A stretch of DNA of 64,000 nt, from positions 2,150,252 through 2,214,251 of the forward strand of contig NW_002476559.1 of assembly GCF_000189635.1 (NCBI RefSeq), in the 5' to 3' direction. The notes below the pieces were generated by a model. That model saw only the letters and a list, made by a program, of their open reading frames with translations, searched no databases and was not told the origin of the DNA. Source of the DNA: Tetrahymena thermophila SB210. Its lineage: Eukaryota; Ciliophora; Oligohymenophorea; Hymenostomatida; Tetrahymenidae. Each line of letters begins with the position of its first letter. Positions within the stretch are counted from its first letter, which is position 1. Both the position numbers and the translations under genes were made by a program. Positions 48,230 through 59,501 of the stretch are shown one piece after another.

Positions 48230-50770
48230 TCGTTTGTGGTAATAATAAATTCTTTGAGTAAAGGCACTAAAAAATAATTAATTCTTTTGTATTTATCAAT
48301 CTTTAACTTACAATTAATTGATAATACGGAGGAGGATAGGATTAATTTTTATTCTATGAATATGTTTAAAACCAAAAAATCAATTTTAATAAACAACTAA
48401 GTTTTAAGAATAAAGTAAAGATTTTTAAAGATATTATTTTTTGAGTGCGAAAACACAAAAAAGGGATTATTGTTACTATTAAGTAATTTAACACAATTTT
48501 TTGAAATCTCTAATTATAATATTCTCTACATTTTCCAAATGCATTTTTTTATTGTGGCAAAAATTGTATTTTTAGTTTTGCTATTTTTTTATGAAAGTGT
48601 AAATAACAACACATTAAATCTAATCAAAAAGTTGGCAATTTATTTATAATGTTAACTAATCTACAGATTAATAAATAGTATTCAAAAGAATGTTTCATAT
48701 TTTGTGTTTAACATTGCTTTTATTTATCAAAAAATGAGCTTGAAAAAGATCTTTGAAATTCTTTAAAAGGATAAGATTTATTTTTAATTTTTTACATACA
48801 ACAAAATAAACATAAATAGATTTACTGTTTTTGTTAATACATACTAAATAATTTAAAACATATACAAAAAAACCCTCGAACTAAATTTGAATTTTTATTT
48901 CTTTTATTAGATTCAATTTAATTAAATAATTAACCTAATTTATTTATGGGAATCCCTTTGAGAAAATAATAACAAAAGCTTTTATTTAATTCAGAAAAGA
49001 TTCCTGTTACTTAACCATAAGCACAGAAAAATATTCAATTAAAAATATTTCAATTAAAAATAACATTTTAATCCTTTTAAAATTTAAAGTTCTAACTAAT
49101 CATTTCTCATTTTTTTCTGTATAAATATTATTTTTCAAAATAGATTTAATTAAGCATTCATTATATCTAACTTGAATCAAAAAGCTTTATTAAGACAAAT
49201 TAAATTTTTAAGTAAGCTATAAAGTTTAAATACTGTCAAATTTTAAAGAAATTCATAATTGTTTCTAAGAAATTAACTTTTATTTTAAAAGTCTAGACTA
49301 AAAATATTTATTTATGTATTTTATTTCCATTTTAATTTAATTAGTTAAATAATATAAGAAAATTCTTTAATAAAAATGTATTTGAATCTGAGTTAGATTT
49401 TGTTTTATTGCTAATTAATTGATGGTAAACAATTAGAAGATTACTCAAATAATTAATAAAAGCGTATTTATCCATAAATATACTACAGATAGAATATTAT
49501 TAATAGCATTTATAAATTTTAAATAGAGAAAAAAATTATGCTTATTTATTATTTTTTACTTTATTTTTTTGTAATAATTTTTAAAAATTTATTAATAGCC
49601 AGCCATGATTTTATATCTTCTTTTATCTTTTAAAGATTTTTTTTTTGATATGAATAAAAATATGGTTTGCAACTTATATATAAATTTGATTTAGAAGATT
49701 TGATTTTTTTTTACAAAAAGAAAAGAAATGATGTAATTAATTCTGAAATAATTATCATAAAGTTTAAAGCATATCTAAATAAATAAAAACCATAAATAAA
49801 TACAATAAATAAATTAAAATAATCTTATTTATTTATGATAATTTGGTTGAATTATTTTAATTTTTGTTTATTTTTACTGAAAAATCATTTTTTTAAAATT
49901 TAAAGTTATAATTAATTTTTAATGAAATAATTTTTTAAATCAATCAAATGACAAACAATTTAATATTCTTATTATTATTTATAATAAATTTAATAATAAT
50001 AATTTTTATTATTTCTTATATGCTGGATTTGATTTAAGCAGTTTGTTTCATACTTAAATCAGATAGCCAAATGATGAATAAATAAATAATTCTTCATTAT
50101 TTATTTTTCGATATTTTAACATTCAATCACTGAAAACATTAAATTCAATTAATTTCTTAAACAAATTTAATTTTTTACTTATTTTCTTATTATTTTTTTA
50201 TTTGAATTAAAAAATAAAGTTTTTTACTTGCATTTTTACTTTTATTAACTAAATTACATAAAATTCACAATTTCTATTGAAAAATGAAAAAAATTAATTA
50301 AAAATATATTCAATAAAAAAAAAAGCGTACTGCCCCCATTTAGATAGAAACAAATATTTTTTTTATGTTGTTTGAATTTGGATATATTTTTTTCACTTTT
50401 CTTTTTTCTTTTGTTTCTTTTTTAATTAATTTTAATTGTATTTAATAATTGAGTAATTGAGAGAATATAGTTTAATTATTTGTTTGTTTGTTTGTTTTTT
50501 TGCTTGCTTGTTTATTTGTTTTTTGTGTGTTTTGCTTAATTTTATTTATTAGTTTTATTGCTTTGTGCTTTTGTTTGCTTGTTTGGGTTTTTCTTAGTTT
50601 GTTTGTTTATTTATTTATTTTTTTTATCATCTTTATTTTATCTGATTTTTTATTTTTTTTATGAGTTGATTTTTGTTTTATTTTATTTCATATGATTTTA
50701 TTCAAATTTGAATTTAAAACTATATTTCTCTCTTTCTTTTTATCTTTTTATCTTTTTTTTTTAATAAATA
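48230..50770. other. Long gene-free A+T-rich region
   Basis: No coding frame found on either strand. From about 50340 to 50765 the + strand becomes strikingly T-rich with tetranucleotide slippage such as (TTTG)n and TTGC repeats around 50480-50530. This strand-asymmetric tract leads directly into the G/C-richer island. Confidence 0.5.
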
Positions 50771-51270
50771 GTGAAAACGCCAAAAAATAGCGATTTGCGT
50801 GTGTTGTAAGTGAGACGTGTTTAGCTAAATGGAGAAAAGACCCCAATGACTCCTCTTCTAGATAACTACCTGCTATGAAGAAGATTTAATGAGTGAATTT
50901 GTTTCCAAAAGCAATCACTATTCTTCTGTCACGAGCGAGAATTGCGAAAAGGCCTACCTCAGAACTTAGGATTATACATTTTATTATTTTTCGTTCTTAT
51001 AATAAAAGATAGTCTTTAAGTTCTATTATTTTTAGGCGAAACTTTTTGCAATCTTTTGTAGTAACTGTATGAGGGTGGGATTATTTGCTCTGTATACTTA
51101 AGGTTGGATTTCCATTCGATAAAAACTTAACGGCTTGATCCCTAGGAGAGAATATTATTGGCATTTAATATTTTTTTTGCCGGGAGTGCAAAGAACCTTA
51201 AGTTTCAGAGAAAATAATCCTTTACCGCCATTGTTAAAGATCCAAACTGTCCATTTTAAGTCTTTTTTAC
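50771..51270 (+). ncRNA. Candidate structured non-coding RNA island
   Basis: A stretch visibly richer in G and C than any other non-coding DNA in the window. TGA occurs in every frame, so no ciliate-code protein spans it. It contains complementary segments: CTTAAGGTT (near 51100) with AACCTTAAG (near 51192), GGAG/CTCC around 50831-50853, and several short GC stems. It is preceded by a T-rich tract and followed by a run of six T near 51263, which would suit a Pol III terminator on the + strand. In this genome non-coding islands of higher G+C are typically RNA genes. I could not match it to U1-U6, U3, SRP, RNase P/MRP, telomerase RNA or tRNA motifs that I know. Strand and exact ends are guesses. 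Confidence 0.4.
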
Positions 51271-52625
51271 TAACGCACACAAATTCCTTCTATTTTTATC
51301 AATTTATTTGTATTTCTTAAAATTAAGAATCTTTTTGATTAATTAATTATTATATTTTTTCCCCTTGTATCAATACTTAAAAATTCAAATTTTTCTTAAT
51401 TAGAGCAAACATTTTTTTCATACATATTTCACTTTTTTAATTAATTAATTATTGATTTTCCCTAACATAAATATGAAAAGGATATTTTCTTAATTAATTA
51501 TTTCAAAGCAGAATTAAAACATTCATAACTATTTAATTGAAACACTCATATTTAGCTAACAAGATTAGATAAATTATGCAAATTGATCATTCAAAAAAAA
51601 ATTTTATTAAATTAATAAACAAATATTAATAAATACAATTAAATATTTATCATCAATCAATCAATACTTTATATTTAATAAAATTTAATTTACAAAAATA
51701 ATTTTATTCAATTTGAATAACAAATGATTTAAAATTAACAATCTAAATTAGTTTTCAGTTTTCTCATAATTCAATTATTAGGTTATAATAATTATAAATT
51801 GTTTTTTATCATTTGTTAATAGAATATTACATACTTTCAAAATTAATAAGCTTTAATAAGTTTACTTATCAAAATCAATAATTAGATATGCTCATTCAGA
51901 AAATCTTAAAGCCTTAAAAATTATTACTAGACATTTTAGAAATAATTTATTAGCTAATTATATTTATTCATAAATATTCTAATAGTTAAGATTAAATCTT
52001 TTTATAAAAATGCTTATTTCATATATAGAACTAAGAGAGGAATTTAACTCGAAGATATCTAAGCTATGAGATCTAAATAAATTGTTGAAAACAGGTTGAG
52101 GAAACTTACCATAATAGCATATTCAAAATTAATTAAATAATAATTTTATATTTATTATTTTTTTTATCAAATAAGTATTTATTTATATTTATTTTAAAAA
52201 TCAAAATTATTCATCTATTTATTTAATAAACTTAAATAATCTTCTAAACAATAAAATCTTTATGTAAAAAGAGATCGAAATAATTTTTATAAATTTTATT
52301 GGTAAAAATAAATAAGTATAAATATCTATTTTTTTATTACAAACGTCATTAAGATCTACCTACATATCATAGATAAATAAAGATAATATTAAGTGTAAAT
52401 ATGTATGTATAATACAATATATATCAAATGCTTGAAATTTTAGAAAGATATTCATTCACTTATTTATTTAATAATTTATTTGGTAATTAATTAATAGATT
52501 TATTAATTTTTCAACTAGAATTATTAGATGAAGACTCAAAAACATATATATAATTAAAGTTAAATCAACTTTTTACTTGAAAAGAATGTTTATTTTAGTT
52601 TAAAATTAATTAAAATTATTTTTGA
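51271..52625. other. Intergenic A+T-rich DNA
   Basis: No protein-like frame, no tRNA-like structure and no notable repeat seen between the RNA-candidate island and the stop of the MaoC-type gene. Confidence 0.5.
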
Positions 52626-53281
52626 TCACTCTTCAAGATACTTATAAAGTACCATAGCTTCTCCCTCTACTGCGATTTTATCGTTTTCATGGATTTTATG
52701 AAGACTTGTTTTCAATTTAATGAACTTTTTCTTGTAATTAACGTCAATTACTTCCATTCTTCCTTCAACCTAGAAGTTATTTGTTTATTTTATTCGCATA
52801 TTTTAATATTTCATTGTAAAAATTTATAGTTACTTCTTCGTTTAGAAAAACAGGAGCTGTAAACTTTAATGTTTGGTTAAGGTAAATTGCATCGTGAAGT
52901 GTTGAACCGAGCATTTATCCAAAGATACCTCCTGTGAGCATACCGTGAGCTACTCTTTGTTTGAAGATACTTTTTTTACCTAAATTTAGAATAAATTTGT
53001 TTAGAATTTTCAGTTTAAGCAAATTTACCTGCTTCTTCATCAGTATGAATTGGATTGTTATCGCCTGATATTTCAGCATAAGTTTTAACTTGTTGCTCGG
53101 TGTACTTTCTTTTGAGCAAAAAGTAATCTCCAACTACAATTTTGGTGTGCTTCTTTCCCTATTAAATTAAAACATATTTTTCAATAACTTAAAAGGATAT
53201 TTTATTCTTTTTAGTCTTTACTGGTAATAGCTAGGAGCCATAGTAGATATTTTTTGTGAAAAGGGAATTGAATCTGTTCAT
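52626..53281 (-). CDS. MaoC-like hot-dog hydratase, probably mitochondrial
   Basis: Four exons (53281-53222, 53158-53029, 52979-52834, 52769-52626), 159 aa. The family comprises (R)-specific enoyl-CoA hydratases and mitochondrial 3-hydroxyacyl-thioester dehydratases, which hydrate or dehydrate acyl thioesters. AEISGDNNPIHTDEEA carries the hydratase signature with catalytic D53 and H58; QRVAHGMLTGG is the second conserved segment of the fold and LKFTAPVFLNEE the next strand. Only the ATG at 53281 keeps phase with exon 2; a nearer ATG at 53240 is out of frame after splicing. The resulting N-terminus (MNRFNSLFTKNIYYG) lacks acidic residues and has Arg/Lys, Ser and aromatics, as in a mitochondrial presequence. 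At 159 aa it is a single hot-dog domain, as in PhaJ/HTD2-type proteins. A role in mitochondrial fatty-acid synthesis or acyl-CoA metabolism is inferred. Confidence 0.85.
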
Positions 53282-53830
53282 TTTTTAAGCAAATAGAATA
53301 CTAACAAATATATTAACTTTTTTAATTAAATTATATGATAAATCTTTCTTTGTAAATGTATGTATATGAATTATTTTATATTAATTTGGAATTATTTAAT
53401 ATCAAATTATTGTGATATTATGCAATTTACTGATCTTCAACTCATCAAAATTCTTATTAAGATGTAATCTCCATAAGTTATTTACATTTGATTGAATCTT
53501 TTTGTTTATAATCAGTTAGGTATTAGATAAAAATTAAATCAATGTCAAGTTTCAAATAAGCTTAAAATATTAAAATTAAATAAAATTTATTCAAAATATT
53601 TTTAATCTATTTTTAATAAAATAATCATAGATTTTATTTATCAAGATATAGCTGATGTAATGAATGTTAATCAATCTAAGAATTTTACAAATAGATAGAC
53701 GCAAAAAAAACAAGCCTTAATTAAGCACATTAAATTTCAGATTTGAGTCTTATTAAATTTGATATTTATATTTACCAATATTTATTTTGTTAATCAATTA
53801 ATATAAATAAATTATTATTTATTTTAATAC
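53282..53830. other. Divergent intergenic region
   Basis: A+T-rich spacer between the starts of the MaoC-type gene (-) and the FHA gene (+); presumably a bidirectional promoter region. No motif stood out. Confidence 0.5.
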
Positions 53831-55196
53831 ATGTCTTCTAGAAGTTCTAGTTCTTCTCTTGAAGTAGAAAGAAGACCAGCAGCTAGATAGCCTTAAAGGC
53901 CAGTCGAGCAAGAGACTTAGCCTTAAGAGTAAATTACAGCCTAGAAAGTATAGGAAATATAGAAGGATTCTAGCTAGTTGGAATAAGTTAGTCAAAATAA
54001 TTAGTATGCAAAATAAGAACAATAACAAGATGATAAAAATAAAAAAAATCGCTCAAGGTCTTCAAGCAAACAGAAAGATGAAAAAAAAAGTGATAAATCT
54101 TCAAATTATGCAGACAAAAGGGAATATAAAGAAAAAAAAGATAGTCGTTCAAGAAATAGTAGAAGTAGATCTCCAAATTACAGAAGTAGAAGGGAAGATG
54201 ATGATAGAAAATATAGAGACAATAAAGACAGCTATAGAGATAGAAAAAGGAGAGACGATGATTATAATTATAACAGACATAAAAATGATAGAGAATTCCA
54301 TGAAGATAGATTATATAAAAATAAAGAAGATAGATATAACAGAGACAGAAGGAACTCTCCTGATAGGAATAATTAAAAGAGCTATAAAAGTTATAGAGAT
54401 GAACGCAAGAGAAGTAGGTCTAGGGATAGTGAAAATAGATATAAAAGTAGTAGAAATGAAAAAAAATACAGCAGAAGAGACAACGATTCATATGAAGAGA
54501 AAAAATTAGATATTAGATAAAATGCTGATGACATGTATGGCAAGAAAAATGATAAAAAATCAAACAAATAGGAAGACGAAGAATAAAAACCTGAAGAAAA
54601 CACAGTGTTAGAGAAACCTTGTTGGACTCCTTCAGGAATTTTAGCTAAATATTAAAATAATGTGAAGTAAAATATTCAAATTAGATATTAAATATAAAAA
54701 TTAAAATTGTCATTTAATATAATAAAGTGGTGTTACTCTCAAATTCACCAAGCCACTTGATGCAGAAAAGCCCAAAGAAAACTGGAGTCTTTATCCATTC
54801 AAGGGAGATGAAAAGTTTGGTAAATTATTCAATTTAAAAAATTCAAAACAAAATTAACTTTATTGCTTGCTTAAATAAATAGATGTAATTAGACTCAAAG
54901 GAGACAGTGCCTTTTTGGTAGGAAAAGACCCAAGAGTTTGCTTTATTCTGTGCGAAAACCCATCAGTCAGCAGTCAGCATGCTGTAATCCAATTTAGAGA
55001 TATCAAATAAATGGATTATGGAATCGGATAATACACATCAATTATAAGACCTTATATTATGGATTTAGAAAGCACAAATGGAACTTTGCTAAATAATGAA
55101 AAAATAGAGCCTGCTAAATATATTTAATTACTTCCTAAAGATGTCTTAAAATTTGGATTTTCTTAAAGGGAATATGTTTTAATGAAAGAAAACTGA
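53831..55196 (+). CDS. RS-rich FHA-domain protein, SNIP1/Pml1/DAWDLE type
   Basis: Three exons (53831-54666, 54728-54819, 54883-55196), 413 aa, with all phases matching. The N-terminal 240 residues are dominated by Arg, Ser, Asp, Lys and Tyr with many RS/RD dipeptides (SRSRNSRSRSPN, YRDRKRRDDD), typical of splicing-associated proteins. KPCWTPSGILAKYQNNVKNG is the conserved linker of SNIP1/Pml1. It is followed by NWSLYPFKGDE and the FHA fold: FLVGKDPRV (G323, R327), SVSSQHAVIQFR (S340, H342) and LESTNGTLLNN (NG), the phosphothreonine-binding residues. Yeast Pml1 belongs to the RES complex and human SNIP1 to the spliceosome and microRNA-processing complexes, so a nuclear RNA-processing role is expected. 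The C-terminus ends just after the last FHA strand, as in relatives. Identification is strong; the precise ortholog name is less so. Confidence 0.88.
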
Positions 55197-56147
55197 ACAA
55201 ACAAACAAATTTAACTAATTATAACACTAGCTAAACCATTCATTAAAATATTTTTAAAATATAAATTTTCAAAGATGCTATTATTAATTCGCTCACACAT
55301 TCATTTCTTTGTTTATAATGTATTCAATCTAAATTATAATATAAAATAGTTAATTTATAAAAAGATCAATCATTTTTTTGTTTGATTTATTGTAATATTT
55401 GTAGATCCACTTAAACAAACAATAACTTTCACTTGATTACCATAAATATACTCAATTAATAATACAGTAAAATCCTATTTGTTCAAATAGTTATAATAGT
55501 TTTAAAATTATATCTAATTAACTAAAATTGTTTGACATTTAAAAATATTCAAATTATTTATTAAAACAGAAAAAAAAAGATAATTTATTATTTAAATTTT
55601 ATAATTATATCAATAAATGATAGATCTATCTATTTATGTTTTATTGTTATAATATTCATATAAATAAATGACTTAGCTAATATTATTATGTATTTATACA
55701 AAGAGGATATAAATAAAATTAAATTATGATTATAATTAACAGGCAGACAGAAAGACATATTTTAATTATTAAATGATTATTTGAGTAAATAAAATCATTT
55801 TTAATTTATAATGCATTTTTATATCGCTAAGTTTTCAATCAATAAATTAGGTAACTTTTCTTGTAGAAATTAATAATAAAGTCTTATCATTTCTAAATTA
55901 ATTAATTAATTATCTTATTTTAATATCTAAATGATTTAATTAGTTTATTGATTACTTGCTTTTTTTATATTTCTTAAAAAAAAATTTATTTATTAAAAAT
56001 CAATTCAACTTATTCAATTCCATATCTTAAGATTTTCAATTTATTAGCTTTTAAACATGAAACTACAAGTAAGTTAAATTGTATTAACTTATAGAAATAG
56101 ATTTTTATACCTCAATTTATGCTTAATAGGTTCACATAAAAGATAGA
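55197..56147. other. Intergenic A+T-rich DNA
   Basis: Between two genes on the same strand; A+T rich, no coding frame or RNA gene seen. Confidence 0.5.
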
Positions 56148-56649
56148 ATGTTTACTATTAATTGCGGAGAAGGCGCATAAAAAATAAGGTATTTAATTTT
56201 TATAATAATACTTAATTAGCTTGCTATTTAGTCAATAATTAAGATTAAATGATGAAAAATCAATCTATAAAAAATTATTTATAATATGCTAAACTCTATT
56301 TTATTCAACATAGATGGCTAGGAGATGTGGCAGTATTTAGATATGAACATTTTTATGGTAATTTAAGTGGAACTCCTAAAGGTGTTAGGTTTGAAAGCGG
56401 AGATTTGTTACCAATGGATGGAATTATTTCTGATCATTTGCAAGATGATTCACATGTTTGGGTTATACTAAAAGGTTTATTTTTTATTTACTAATTATAA
56501 AATAAGCTTTATAAATATATATCATTTATATTTTAGAGGACATGGAAGGATTAGGTATATAGAAAGATAAAAAAGGAGGAGTTCCTGATAAAAGTGGAAG
56601 CAATTTTAGAATCAGACCAAATACAGCTGCAGTAACTAAGAAGAAGTGA
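56148..56649 (+). CDS. Small conserved-looking protein, 104 aa, unknown family
   Basis: Three exons (56148-56188, 56314-56474, 56537-56649); introns of 125 and 62 nt, phases consistent, TGA at 56647-56649. The sequence is not low-complexity: MFTINCGEGAQKIRWLGDVA, RYEHFYGN, GVRFESGDLLPMDGIISDHL and DDSHVWVIL, then a short Lys/Gly-rich tail ending VTKKK. The composition and the alternation of short hydrophobic strands suggest a small folded domain, perhaps ubiquitin-like, but I cannot name a family. No signal peptide or membrane segment is visible. The absence of poly-Gln/Asn and the well-placed introns argue that it is a real gene. Its neighbours give no functional hint. Confidence 0.72.
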
Positions 56650-56875
56650 TTGAATATTAAATAAATAGATTAATTAATTGACTGATTTTTACATCGATTG
56701 ATAAATTTATTAGGAATTTAAAAAGATTCAGTTAACTTTTTAAAAAATAAGCAAGAAAGCAAGCAAGCAAGTAAAAATAAATAATAAATGATAACTTTTG
56801 TAAACATAAAATTGTAATATATTTATTTAATGATGATTTATAATTTTTATAATATGAGATAATTATTAATATAAA

Positions 56876-56880
<5 letters not shown>

Positions 56881-56919
<39 letters not shown>
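56881..56919. repeat. (AT)n microsatellite
   Basis: Uninterrupted AT dinucleotide tract of about 19 units, 230 nt after the end of the 104-aa gene. Likely length-variable. Confidence 0.9.
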
Positions 56920-56922
<3 letters not shown>

Positions 56923-57144
56923 GCATACTATTTGTTTTATTTCTATTTTTTAAATTATTTTCATCTTTATTAATCAGTATTTATAAATAATACATTAAAG
57001 GCTTATTAAACTATATTATTCTTTTCTTCCATCTTTTTTTATTTTTTATAACAGGATAATTGTGCCTACACTGCCACTAAAATTAATAAATTTTTTAGTA
57101 AAGAAAATATAGATTGATTGGTCTACTTACTTAGCCAACAAAAT

Positions 57145-57186
57145 CTCCAGACAGAAATCTCACCAATTAATTGAGAATGTCTGGAG
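57145..57186. other. Perfect-stem hairpin
   Basis: CTCCAGACA (57145-57153) pairs perfectly with TGTCTGGAG (57178-57186). An inner TCTCA (57158-57162) pairs with TGAGA (57172-57176). The stem is unusually G/C rich for this DNA. It could be part of a small RNA gene or a 3'-end structure; the function is unknown. Confidence 0.5.
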
Positions 57187-57404
57187 TGTTTTAAAAAATA
57201 ATCTTTGGAAACAATAAAAAATTTTTGATATTGATTCATTTCTTAATTTTTAATATTCTATCATAAACTTACATATTTACTATCTGATTCCTACTATATT
57301 ATTAAGTATATGTTTTAAATTGAAATATTAAGATTTAATAATTAATGTACACTAACTAACTAATACAATCTTATTAATTATATTTTTTTTCTTCAATATT
57401 TAAA

Positions 57405-57500
57405 AAGTAACAATTAAATAGGTGTAACAAGTCTTAGGTTCTGCTTTCATAATGAGCACTAATCTCTCAAATTTGGCACTTATTCTTAAATAAAAACAGT
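57405..57500. repeat. Diverged direct repeat, copy 1
   Basis: Shares, in order, TTTAAAAAG, AATTAAATxGGTG, CTTAGGTTCTGCTTT/TTTAGGATTTGCTTT, CACTAAT, TCTCAAATTT and TTAAATAAAAA with 57770-57875, about 365 nt downstream. A diverged tandem duplication of non-coding DNA. Confidence 0.6.
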
Positions 57501-57769
57501 TTATTTGTTTAGGATTGTAATAAAAATAAATTCATAATAAAATAGGTAACTCTTTTAATTTATTTAGTTATTTAATAGCTTTTTATTTGATTTATTTTAT
57601 TTTTTTGTGTTTTTTTTCATCTTTCTTTGTTAATCTACTTAATTAATTAATTATTTTATTTAAAATATATACTTTATTATTAATTTCTTATTATTTCATA
57701 TTGTTTCTTTATTTTTGCCTTTTAATTAAATAAAAAAATTAATTAATTATTTTATATTTTTTCTTCTAT

Positions 57770-57875
57770 ATTTAAAAAGGTCTAATTAAATTGGTGACCA
57801 GAGTGCATTAAGTTTAGGATTTGCTTTAGCAAATTACACTAATATCTCAAATTTAGTGCTTAATTTTAAATAAAA
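57770..57875. repeat. Diverged direct repeat, copy 2
   Basis: Partner of 57405-57500; the similarity is interrupted but collinear. Both copies are followed by a T-rich tract. Confidence 0.6.
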
Positions 57876-58088
57876 ATAATTTATTTATTTTGAATTATAA
57901 TATTGTTTGGTTTTAAAACAAATTTAAAAAAAATTGAATTCTTTTAATTTATTAATTAATTAGCTTTTTATTTTATTTATATATTTTTCTTTTTTATTCT
58001 GCTTTTTTTTTTTCTTCATTTTTTGTTAACTTAACTAATTTATTTTTTTATTTTCAACTTCTATTTTTATATTAATTAACTTATTTCA

Positions 58089-58107
58089 GGGGGAGGGGGG
58101 GGGGAGG
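58089..58107 (+). other. G-tract G5-A-G10-A-G2
   Basis: A purine tract with runs of five and ten G on the + strand, the longest G-run in the window, in otherwise extremely A+T-rich DNA. Could form G-quadruplex or triplex structure, or be an assembly/cloning-sensitive homopolymer. Confidence 0.85.
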
Positions 58108-59501
58108 ATGAATGAAAATATTTAAAACAAAAATTAAATGGGTCCCTGTTATTTGTTTATTTATTATGTTTTTTATTTTTATTTTTCTTTCTAATTCCTT
58201 CCATTACTATTTTTTATATCTACTATTGATTTATATTATTAATTATTATTTAAAAATATTATTATATTTAACTTTTTTACTCATTTACACTAATTTATTT
58301 AAAAATTTAAAAGGAAATCAACGAATTATAATAATTGATAGTAAAAGCTTGTATCTTAAATCAAAAAGATTAATTTTCTTCAAAATAAATTATAGTTGAT
58401 AAAAAGAGTAGTAAAAATGACAAAAAAATATAAAAATATTTGAATGACATAATATGTTATATTTATATAATATTTTGTAATAGGATAATATTATCTAAAA
58501 TGTAAATAGATAAATAGATTTATTATTATTTTTATATTTTTTAATATCTTATATTTGTATGATAATTATAAAATAAAATTAAATTTTACTTAATTAAAGT
58601 AATAAATAACAGTAAATTAATTTTAGAAACTTAAACAATGATCAAATATTTTAATAATAACTAGTGTATTATTATTAAATTACTTAAATATGAATGTTTT
58701 ATAGTAATTATATATTTTAGATGTATTAATAATGGAAATTAATATTTTTAAAGCATAACTATATACATAAAATAATGATTTAAATTGTTAGAAAGATTAG
58801 AAATTTTAGTGTAAATTAGTTAGAATTAATTTTTTTATTTAATTATTATTGAAATTCTATTTATTTTTAATGCTTTTGAATTTCATTATCAATTAAATTA
58901 TTTGAAAATTAGACGAAATTAAAAAATTAATTTAGAAACTGCAATTTATTTTTTTATGTGAAGTAATTAATTTGGATATGCTAGCAAGTCAAATAGATAA
59001 TAACCCAATATTTTGCGGCAAAAGAATTTAACAAAATTTATATCTAAAGTAAGCAATGATAACAGAAATTGGCCTATTAACAAAAAAGTATCAATTATTT
59101 TGAATGATTTAACAAAAACAAGCAATCAATCAGAAAATAAAATATGGGAAATATTAAATAAATGTAAAATCTTTGATAAACCATAATAAGAGTAGCTGAT
59201 TGATTCTTTCTTTCTTTTTGAATATTATTTAATTTAAAGAAAATGAATGTATTATTGTATGAATTTGTATGGATATTTATATTGCATATAATTAAATTAC
59301 TTCTTGCTGTATTGCTGTAAAGTAAAGTAAATAATATTAACTAATTAATTGATTGATATTCACAAAATAAATAATTAAATAAATAGAAAGGAATCAGAAA
59401 TAAGTTTTGGATAAATTCAATAAGGGGCGAACTCTCAAATCAAAAAATATTAAATTTTTAATTAAAAAATATCAAAACTAAGTTAATAAAAAATAAAGAG
59501 A

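Larger units (their letters stand above)
56650..59501. other. Gene-poor interval with several structured elements
   Basis: About 2.9 kb without a supported protein gene. It holds an (AT)19 tract, a 57145-57186 hairpin, a diverged direct repeat (57405-57500 against 57770-57860) and a G-tract at 58089-58107, each listed separately. The rest is plain A+T-rich DNA. Confidence 0.5.

Noticed and set aside
54006..54509. 167-codon frame on + with no standard stop
   Set aside because: It is an offset frame inside the RS-rich exon of the FHA gene. The skewed A/G-rich repeats keep the shadow frame open; the true frame (from 53831) gives a recognisable SNIP1-type protein.
58112..58399. 95-codon hydrophobic frame just after the G-tract
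   Set aside because: T-rich DNA yields Phe/Leu/Ile by default. There is no Gln (TAA/TAG) codon usage, start context, intron or family likeness to support a real membrane protein; left as unproven.
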